Part shown: positions 1 to 6,774 of the stretch, in pieces
How positions within the stretch are numbered: position 1 is the stretch's first letter
Layout: every line of letters begins with the position of its first letter
Source of the DNA: Alphaproteobacteria bacterium
Lineage (GTDB): Bacteria > Pseudomonadota > Alphaproteobacteria > UBA828
Assembly (NCBI GenBank): GCA_030604165.1
Contig: JAUVWK010000153.1
Coordinates: forward strand, 1 to 6,774
Direction of reading: 5' to 3'
DNA length: 6,774 bases
The notes under the pieces: generated by a model
What the model saw: the letters and a program-made list of their open reading frames with translations, nothing else
Databases searched by the model: none
What the model was told of the DNA's origin: nothing
Translations under genes and position numbers: made by a program

Positions 1-605
1 TGCAGGCGGCGCGCGAGGCCGGGATCGCGCATATCGTCAAGATGTCGGCGATTCGCGCCGCCCCCGACGCGCCGACCGCGATCCGCCGCTGGCACGGCCT
101 GATCGAGAAAGAGATCGAAGACGCGGGTCTCGCCTATACCCATCTATGGCCCAACGCCTTCATGCAGAATTTTCGGCGCTTCGCCCCATTCATCAAGAGC
201 GAGGGTGTGTTCTACGCGCCGCTCGGCGACGCCAAGGTCTCGCTGGTGGATGTCTACGATGTCGCGGCGGTCTCGGTCGCGACGCTGACCGAGCCCGGCC
301 ACGAAAACCGGGTTTACGAGATCACCGGGCCGACGGCGATCTCCTATGGCGAGGCGGCCGCGCTTCTGTCCGAGGCGATCGGGAAGTCGGTGCGCTTCGA
401 TAGCGTCTCGCTGGCGGCGGCGCACCAGGCGCTGGTGGACGCGGGCCTGCCCGATTGGCTCTCCGAAGCGCTGATCGAGATCGACACGCTGTTCCTGGAC
501 GGTTTCGGCGCCCCGGTAACCTCGGTGGTCCCCGACGTCACCGGCCGGCCGGCCCGCGACTTCGCCACCTTCGCGCGCGAGAACACCGATATCTTTCAGG
601 ACTGA
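1..605 (+). CDS. NmrA-like NAD(P)-binding Rossmann protein (SDR atypical), C-terminal part, 5' end outside the window
   Basis: The frame is open from base 3 to the TGA at 603-605 and gives 200 residues. The internal ATG at 42 is unlikely to be the true start, because the residues before it (AREAGIAHIVKMSAIRA) form the expected beta-strand and helix preceding it in the NmrA/HSCARG/QOR2-like family. Next come RRWHGLIEKEIEDAGLAYTH and LWPNAFMQNF, typical of the family (helix with IE..GL.YT, then the RPN.FMQN-type strand). The segment SLVDVYDVAAVSVATLTEPGH matches the conserved 'D..D.A.V....L' region, and YEITGPTAISYGEAA the 'y.ltGp..ls..e.a' region. The N-terminal dinucleotide-binding glycine motif lies outside the window. 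Such proteins are cytosolic and either act as NAD(P)H-dependent reductases or as redox sensors; substrate cannot be inferred. The gene converges on hutH and has no evident link with histidine degradation. Confidence 0.85.
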   Translation, partial: QAAREAGIAHIVKMSAIRAAPDAPTAIRRWHGLIEKEIEDAGLAYTHLWPNAFMQNFRRFAPFIKSEGVFYAPLGDAKVSLVDVYDVAAVSVATLTEPGHENRVYEITGPTAISYGEAAALLSEAIGKSVRFDSVSLAAAHQALVDAGLPDWLSEALIEIDTLFLDGFGAPVTSVVPDVTGRPARDFATFARENTDIFQD

Positions 606-624
606 GCGTACGTTGGCGCCCACG

Positions 625-669
625 CAAGACGGGCCTCATCCGTGAGCTTGTCGAAGGATGAGGCTCTTG
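625..669. repeat. Intergenic stem-loop repeat between two convergent genes
   Basis: A perfect 9-base inverted repeat, GCCTCATCC (633-641) and GGATGAGGC (656-664), encloses a 14-base loop containing GAGCTTGTCGAA. The stem extends by five more pairs, CAAGA (625-629) with TCTTG (665-669), after a 3-base bulge on the left arm. The element sits 20 bases after the stop of the NmrA-like gene and about 19 bases beyond the stop of hutH, so both transcripts would form the hairpin. There is no T-run on either side, so it is not a classical intrinsic terminator, although it could stabilise 3' ends. The core resembles a palindromic sequence (CCTCATCC-TGAGCTTGTCGAA-GGATGAGG) that I recall as dispersed in many alphaproteobacterial genomes; that identity is from memory and was not searched. 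Confidence 0.65.
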
Positions 670-687
670 ACGCGAGGCCACGCCACC

Positions 688-2199
688 TCAATAAGCGAGC
701 AGGTCGGCGAACCAGCCATCCAGGATCAACGCCTTCATGGCGTTGATGTCGGGCGCCAGCGCGCGGTCTATGTCCAGCGCCGGCGAGCGGGCGCAAATCG
801 CCCGAAGCGCCTTGAGCAGCGGGGCGCTGGTCTCGAGCGGCCGGTGGAACTCGATGCCTTGGGCCGCCGCCAAGAGCTCGATGGCGACGATGGTGGCGGC
901 ATTTTCCGCCATCTCCGAGAGCCGCCGCGCGGCATGCGTCGCCATGCTGACATGGTCTTCTTGGTTGGCCGTGGTGGGCAGGCTGTCGATGCTGGAGGGG
1001 TGGGCCAGCGCCTTGTTCTCGCTGGCCAGGGCCGCGGCCGAAATCTCCGCCGCCATGAAGCCCGAATTGAGCCCCGGCTCCGCCACCAGAAAGGCCGGCA
1101 GGCCGCTCATGGCGGTGTCGGTGATCAGCGCCACGCGGCGCTCGGACAAGGCGCCGACCTCGGCCAGCGCCAGCGCCAGCACGTCGGCCGCGAACGCCAC
1201 CGGCTCGGCGTGGAAGTTGCCGCCGGAGAGGATTTCGCCGGTGTCGGCGAAGACCAGTGGATTGTCGGACACCGCGTTGGCCTCGCGCTCGATCGCGCCC
1301 GCGGCGAAATCTATCAGATCGCGGGCCGCGCCCATCACCTGCGGCTGACAGCGCAGCGAATACGGATCCTGCACCCGATCGCAGGTCAGATGCGAGGCGC
1401 GGATCGCGCTGCCCGCCAGCAGCCCGCGCAGCGTCTCGGCCACCGCCACCTGGCCCGGCTGGCCGCGTACCGCCTGAACGCGCACGTCGAACGGATCGTC
1501 GCTGCCGAGCGTCGCGTCGACACTCATGGCGCCGGCCACCAGCGCGGCGGCAAAGACGTTCTCGATCGCGAAGAGGCCGGCGGCCGCCAGCGCGGTCGAG
1601 ACCTGCGTGCCGTTCAAGAGGGCCAGCCCTTCCTTGGGCCCGAGCGCGAGCGGCTCGAGCCCGGCACGCTCCAGGCCTTCGCTCGCCGGCACCACCTGGC
1701 CATCGACACGCGCCTCGTCCGCGCCGAGCAGCACCGCAGCGAGGTGGGCGAGCGGCGCCAGATCGCCCGACGCCCCGACCGAGCCCTTGGCCGGAACGCA
1801 GGGATAAACCCCGTTGTTGAGCAGCGCGAGGAAGGCCTCGATCACCCTGCGGCGCACGCCCGAATGGCCGCGCGCCAGGGCGTTGATCTTGAGCAACAGG
1901 ACCAGGCGCACCACCGCATCCGAGAGCAGCGGGCCGGTGCCGACCGAATGCGAGAGCACCAGGCGGCGCTGCAACTCCTCGATGTCGGCGGCGGGAATCG
2001 AGGTGCGCGCCAGGCTGCCGAAGCCGGTGTTGATACCGTAGACACTTTTGCCCTCGGCGGCGATGGCGCGCACGGTCTCGGCCGCGGCGTCCACCCCGGG
2101 CCAAGCGCCCGGGTCGAGCGCCACCGTGCCGCCGGCCATGAGGGCGCGCAGATCGTCGAGCGTCAGAGCGCCGGGTCTCAGGATGAATGGCTTGGACAT
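688..2199 (-). CDS. hutH: Histidine ammonia-lyase (histidase) HutH
   Basis: Cytosolic enzyme of the first step of histidine degradation: L-histidine to trans-urocanate plus ammonia. The product is 503 residues, normal for bacterial HutH. The MIO electrophile is formed from Ala143-Ser144-Gly145 in GSVGASGDLAPLAHL. Other family active-site residues are present: Tyr54 in SVYGINTGFG, His84 in LVLSHSVGTG, Asn196 in LLNGTQ, Tyr280 and Arg283 in VQDPYSLRCQPQV, Phe329 in GGNFHAEP, and Glu414 in TTANQEDHVSM. The start at 2199 is chosen because MSKPFILRPGALTL begins as HutH proteins do and AGGG lies 7 bases upstream (2207-2210). The frame stays open upstream to 2373, but that extension would run into the 3' end of hutU and looks unlike a protein. 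It lies 97 bases after hutU on the same strand and is probably the last gene of a hutF-hutU-hutH operon, possibly with its own leader. Confidence 0.97.
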   Translation of the reverse strand: MSKPFILRPGALTLDDLRALMAGGTVALDPGAWPGVDAAAETVRAIAAEGKSVYGINTGFGSLARTSIPAADIEELQRRLVLSHSVGTGPLLSDAVVRLVLLLKINALARGHSGVRRRVIEAFLALLNNGVYPCVPAKGSVGASGDLAPLAHLAAVLLGADEARVDGQVVPASEGLERAGLEPLALGPKEGLALLNGTQVSTALAAAGLFAIENVFAAALVAGAMSVDATLGSDDPFDVRVQAVRGQPGQVAVAETLRGLLAGSAIRASHLTCDRVQDPYSLRCQPQVMGAARDLIDFAAGAIEREANAVSDNPLVFADTGEILSGGNFHAEPVAFAADVLALALAEVGALSERRVALITDTAMSGLPAFLVAEPGLNSGFMAAEISAAALASENKALAHPSSIDSLPTTANQEDHVSMATHAARRLSEMAENAATIVAIELLAAAQGIEFHRPLETSAPLLKALRAICARSPALDIDRALAPDINAMKALILDGWFADLLAY

Positions 2200-2296
2200 A
2201 TGACAACCCTGCTTGGCCGCGCGATTGTGGAACATGTTTTCGATTCGGGGAAAGCAATATTCCGGCCCATCGGCAGGTTCACCTCGGCTGGCATTC
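2200..2296 (-). promoter_or_regulatory. hutU-hutH intergenic leader with hutH ribosome-binding site
   Basis: These 97 non-coding bases separate the hutU stop from the hutH start, long compared with the 4-base hutF/hutU overlap. The stretch is somewhat richer in A+T than its neighbours and holds two short perfect palindromes, AACATGTT (2231-2238) and AATATT (2256-2261). The Shine-Dalgarno AGGG for hutH is at 2207-2210. I see no convincing -35/-10 pair and no strong hairpin with a T-run, so a separate hutH promoter or an attenuator is possible but not shown. Confidence 0.35.
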
Positions 2297-3975
<1,679 letters not shown>

Positions 3976-3979
<4 letters not shown>

Positions 3980-5379
3980 GGCTCTCTCCTCGCGGCTTCG
4001 GGCGCGCCTCGGGCGAGGCGGGCCGCGGTCTCGCGGTAGGCTTGGGCGATCGCCTCCTCGTCGGCGTGATGGCCGTCGCGTATGACCCAGCGCCCGCCCA
4101 CCATGACGTCGCGCAGCGGCGACAGATTGCCCGCGAATAGATAGGAATCGAGCACCGCGTCGCCGTCGCGCCCGGCCAGCGCGGGATGGGCCGCATCGAG
4201 CACGACGATATCGGCGCGCTTGCCCGGCGCCAGCGCGCCGAGCGGCCGGCCCAGCGCCTGGGCGCCGCCGGCGAGCGCGGCGCCATAGAGGATCGCCCCG
4301 GTGGACATGGCCGCGCCGCCGGCCGCGACGGCGCGCCGGCGCTCGGTCAGACGCTGACCGTATTCGAGCCAGCGCAGCTCTTCCACCGGGCTCACGGAGA
4401 CTTGGCTGTCGGAGCCGATGCCGAAGCGCCCGCCCGCCTCGAGATAGCCCGCGAGCGGGAACAGGCCGTCGCCCAGATTGGCTTCCGTGCTAGGGCAGAG
4501 GCCGGCGACCGCGCTGCTTTGGGCCAGCGCCCGGGTCTCCTCCGCCGTCATATGAGTGGCGTGCACCAGGCACCAACGGCGATCGACCGGTGCATGGGCG
4601 AGCAGCCACTCCACTGGGCGGGCGTGCCGCGCGCGCCGGCAAGCCTCGACCTCCGCCTCTTGCTCGGCGACGTGGATATGGATCGGCGCGTCGCCGTCGA
4701 GCGCGGCCAGACCATCGAGGCAGGCGGCAAGCGCCGCGGGCGGCACGGCGCGCAGCGAATGCGGCGCGATGCCGACGCGAAAATCGGCATTGGCCGCGTG
4801 ACGCACGCGCAATTGCTCGACGAGACGAAGCAATTCCTCGACGCCGGTGACGAAGCGGCGCTGGGCCGCGCTCGGCGGCGCGCCGTCGAAGCCGCCCGCC
4901 AGATAGAGCACCGGCAGGAGCGTGAGCCCGATGCCGGCGCGGCCCGCCGCCGCGACGATCCGCTCCGACATCTCGGTGCCATCGGCGTAGGCACGGCCCG
5001 CCGGATCGCGATGCAGATAATGAAACTCGCCGACCGCGGTGTAGCCGGCCTTCAGCATCTCGACATAAAGCTGGGCCGCAATGCCTGAGAGGTCGTCGGG
5101 CGTCAGTCGTGCGACGAAACCGTACATGACCTCGCGCCAGCTCCAAAAGCTGTCATGCGCGCCACCGCCGCGCTCGGCGAGCCCCGCCATGGCGCGCTGG
5201 AAGGCGTGGGAATGGAGGTTGGCCATGCCGGGCAAGGCGATACCGGGCAAGCGCTCCGCCCCGGCGCTCTCGGCGCCTGCCTGGACGCGCGCGATGACGC
5301 CGTCGCCGGTCACGGCGATGCGAACATCGCGCGACCAGCCTTCGGGAAGCAATGCGTTATCGGCGAAGAGGTCCGGCAT
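3976..5379 (-). CDS. hutF: Formimidoylglutamate deiminase HutF
   Basis: Amidohydrolase-superfamily enzyme that converts N-formimidoyl-L-glutamate to N-formyl-L-glutamate plus ammonia, the branch point that defines the five-step histidine pathway. It has 467 residues, slightly longer than typical because of an Ala/Arg-rich tail (ARLARGAPEAARREP). The TIM-barrel metal-binding HxH is His56/His58 in PGMANLHSHAFQRAMAGL. Further family residues are Tyr121/His123 (GEFHYLHRD), His207 (GIAPHSLRAV), His234/His236 (PIHIHVAEQEAEVE), His273 (LVHATHM) and the metal-binding Asp324 (GSDSQVSVSPVEELRWLEYG). The signature HAFQRA together with SVSPVEELR separates it from guanine deaminase and other relatives. 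The start MPDLFADNALLPEGW fits HutF proteins, though its ribosome-binding site (CAGG, 5385-5388) is weak. It is the first gene of the minus-strand hut operon and diverges from hutI. Confidence 0.96.
3984..3991 (-). promoter_or_regulatory. Ribosome-binding site of hutU
   Basis: On the minus strand this reads GAGGAGAG, with its GGAG core about 6 bases before the hutU ATG. It is the strongest Shine-Dalgarno sequence in the window and lies within the last codons of hutF. Combined with the ATGA stop/start overlap it supports the chosen hutU start and re-initiation from hutF. Confidence 0.7.
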
Positions 5380-5453
5380 GGCAGCCTGTGCTTTGCTAAG
5401 CTACAAACACCTGGCGCGGCGGTAAAGAGTCGCGCCCGCACGAGGGCCGAGCC
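5380..5453. promoter_or_regulatory. Divergent hutF/hutI promoter region with an imperfect palindrome
   Basis: The 74 bases between two outward-facing hut genes must hold the promoters and probably the operator for both. The half nearest hutF is less GC-rich than the rest of the window. An imperfect inverted repeat spans 5385-5414: CCTGTGCTTTG on the left and CAAACACCTGG on the right, about 7 of 11 positions complementary, with perfect inner arms TTTG (5392-5395) and CAAA (5404-5407) around an 8-base spacer. This could be an operator, but it does not match the HutC site as I know it (a TGTATATACA-like sequence). No convincing -35/-10 pair could be placed for either gene. The hutI ribosome-binding site GAGGG is at 5442-5446, 7 bases before its ATG. 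Confidence 0.45.
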
Positions 5454-6593
5454 ATGGCCGACTGGGACAGCCTTTGGATCAACGCCAATCTGGCAACCAT
5501 GATGCCGGGACCCGACGCCTATGGCGCCATCGCCGATGGCGCGATCGCCGCGCGGGACGGGCGAATCGCTTGGCTCGGAGCAATGACCGCGTTGCCGCCA
5601 AATGCCGCACGCAAGACCGCGAGGGTGCACGACGCGGGCGGGCGCTGGATCACGCCGGGGCTGATCGACTGCCACACCCATCTGGTGTTCGGCGGCGACC
5701 GCGCGGGCGAATTCGCCCTGCGACTCGAAGGCGCGAGCTACGCGGAGATCGCCCGCGCCGGCGGCGGTATTCGCGCCACCGTGGCCGCGACCCGCGCCGC
5801 AAGCGAGCAAGAGCTGCTGCGCACCGGCGGCGAGCGGCTCGATCGGCTCTGCGCCGACGGCGCCACGACGGTTGAGATAAAATCCGGCTATGGTCTTGAT
5901 ATTACTACTGAAATAAAGAGCCTGCGGGTCGCCCGCCGGCTCGCCGATGGGCGCCCGGTTGCCGTGGTCACGACGTTTCTCGGCGCGCACACGGTGCCGC
6001 CTGAATATGAGGGGCGGGCGGACGCCTATATCGACCTGGTTTGCGACGAGATGTTGCCGCAAATCGCCGCCGAGGGGCTCGCCGACGCGGTCGATGCCTT
6101 TTGCGAAGGCATCGGTTTTTCGCCGACGCAGACCGCGCGGCTCTTCGAGGCCGCCAAGGCACGCGAACTGCCGCTCAAGCTGCACGCCGATCAGCTCTCC
6201 GATCTCGGCGGCGCGGCGCTCGCCGCCCGCTTCGGCGCGTTGTCGGCGGATCATTTGGAGCACACCTCCGCTGATGGCGTCGCCGCCATGGCCGCCGCCG
6301 GCACGGTGGCCGTGCTGCTGCCCGGCGCCTACTATACGCTCAGTGAAAGCCACCCGCCGCCGGTGGCGGCGCTGCGCGAACGCGGCGTGGCGATGGCGGT
6401 TGCGAGCGACTGCAATCCGGGCTCCTCGCCGGCGCTCTCGCTGCAGCTCATGCTCAACATGGCCTGCACGCTGTTTCGCCTGACCCCGGAAGAGGCGCTT
6501 GCCGGCCTGACCCGCAACGCCGCCCGCGCGCTCGGCTTGGCCTATGACCGCGGCACGCTGGCGCCCGGCCTACAGGCCGACCTCGCGCTATAG
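5454..6593 (+). CDS. hutI: Imidazolonepropionase HutI, ended by an in-frame TAG about 44 codons early
   Basis: Third step of histidine degradation: 4-imidazolone-5-propionate plus water to N-formimidoyl-L-glutamate. It is a metal-dependent amidohydrolase. The 379-residue frame shows His74 and His76 (IDCHTHLVFGGDRAGEF), Arg83, the EIKSGYGLD block with Tyr146 (141-149), His179 (FLGAHTVP), His244 (LKLHADQLSDLGG), His267 (ADHLEH) and Asp319 (ASDCNPGSSP), so all catalytic and metal residues are present. The start MADWDSLWINANLATM is family-like and has GAGGG 7 bases upstream. The TAG at 6591-6593 interrupts the conserved strand ADLAL-W-DIGHPA where homologues have Trp. Sequence typical of the HutI C-terminus continues in frame, so the gene is truncated or contains a one-base error. 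The missing tail supplies strands of the small beta domain. An AT-rich patch covers codons 141-156. Confidence 0.93.
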   Translation: MADWDSLWINANLATMMPGPDAYGAIADGAIAARDGRIAWLGAMTALPPNAARKTARVHDAGGRWITPGLIDCHTHLVFGGDRAGEFALRLEGASYAEIARAGGGIRATVAATRAASEQELLRTGGERLDRLCADGATTVEIKSGYGLDITTEIKSLRVARRLADGRPVAVVTTFLGAHTVPPEYEGRADAYIDLVCDEMLPQIAAEGLADAVDAFCEGIGFSPTQTARLFEAAKARELPLKLHADQLSDLGGAALAARFGALSADHLEHTSADGVAAMAAAGTVAVLLPGAYYTLSESHPPPVAALRERGVAMAVASDCNPGSSPALSLQLMLNMACTLFRLTPEEALAGLTRNAARALGLAYDRGTLAPGLQADLAL

Positions 6594-6725
6594 GATATCG
6601 GCCACCCGGCGAAACTCGCCTATTGGCTCGGCCGCAACGCCTGCGCCGGCACGGTCAAGGACGGCGAGCCGGCGGGTGAAACGACACCGAAAGCCGGCCG
6701 GCGTTCCCCAGCGGCGGCAGGGTGA
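6594..6725 (+). other. hutI: In-frame continuation of hutI after the TAG (detached C-terminal coding sequence)
   Basis: Reading on in the hutI frame gives 43 codons to the TGA at 6723-6725. The first about 26 read DIGHPAKLAYWLGRNACAG, then TVKDGE, which matches the HutI C-terminus (W-D-hydrophobic-x-x-PAEL-x-Y-x-x-G-x-N...). With the TAG read as one residue the protein would be 423 residues, close to the 400-420 usual for the family. The last about 17 residues, starting PAGETTPKAGRR, do not look conserved and may be an extension. They overlap a possible convergent gene on the other strand. Confidence 0.7.
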
Positions 6726-6774
6726 AACGAACGCCGTCCCGGTCGGCTTTTGGCGCCAGCGGCTCGCCCGCGAA
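6655..6774 (-). CDS. Possible 3' end of an unidentified convergent gene
   Basis: On the minus strand a frame is open from the window edge to a TGA at 6657-6655. It gives 39 residues beginning FAGEPLAPKADRDG and including VRFTLPPLGNAGRLSVSF, with mostly G or C at third positions. The alternating hydrophobic pattern would fit the last strands of a beta-sandwich domain. I do not recognise a family. The short length and the high GC content, which keeps several frames open here, make this a weak call. If real, it converges on hutI and its last codons overlap the hutI continuation. Confidence 0.3.
   Translation of the reverse strand, partial: FAGEPLAPKADRDGVRFTLPPLGNAGRLSVSFHPPARRP

Noticed and set aside
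42..605. NmrA-like gene starting at the ATG at 42
   Set aside because: The same frame is open from the window edge, and the residues before this ATG are conserved family sequence, so this is an internal methionine.
625..669. Rho-independent terminator for hutH or the NmrA-like gene
   Set aside because: The hairpin is clear, but no T-run follows on either strand, so it was annotated as a repeat rather than a terminator.
5310..6353. 347-residue minus-strand open frame opposite hutI
   Set aside because: It is antisense to the catalytic part of HutI, spans the divergent promoter region, and has low-complexity Arg/Gly/Ala composition.

Overview
The window is a high-GC stretch (roughly two thirds or more G+C, strongly GC-rich third codon positions) carrying most of a bacterial histidine-utilization (hut) locus. 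The protein sequences, the presence of HutF (five-step pathway) and a palindromic repeat of a type I recall from alphaproteobacterial genomes point to an alphaproteobacterium. The genus cannot be told from the sequence.

Layout. Bases 1-605 (+) hold the C-terminal 200 residues of an NmrA-like NAD(P)-binding protein whose start lies upstream. A short convergent gap (606-687) contains a stem-loop repeat. Then, all on the minus strand and transcribed right to left, come hutF (5379-3976, formimidoylglutamate deiminase), hutU (3979-2297, urocanase) and hutH (2199-688, histidine ammonia-lyase). hutF and hutU overlap by 4 bases (ATGA). hutU and hutH are separated by 97 bases. A 74-base gap (5380-5453) divides hutF from the divergent hutI (5454 onward, +, imidazolonepropionase). 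The last about 180 bases hold the continuation of the hutI frame beyond an in-frame TAG, and possibly the 3' end of an unidentified convergent minus-strand gene.

How the genes work together. HutH deaminates L-histidine to urocanate, HutU hydrates urocanate to imidazolonepropionate, HutI opens the ring to formimidoyl-glutamate, and HutF deiminates that to N-formylglutamate and ammonia. The last step to glutamate plus formate (HutG, N-formylglutamate amidohydrolase), the regulator HutC and a histidine/urocanate transporter are not in this window.

What stands out. No novel system is visible; the core is canonical. The most notable feature is a TAG stop at 6591-6593 exactly where HutI family members have a conserved tryptophan. 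Recognisable HutI sequence continues in the same frame afterwards, so hutI is either truncated by a nonsense mutation or carries a single-base sequence error. Other points are the stem-loop repeat at 625-669, an AT-rich patch in the active-site region of hutI, and an imperfect palindrome in the hutF/hutI divergent promoter region.
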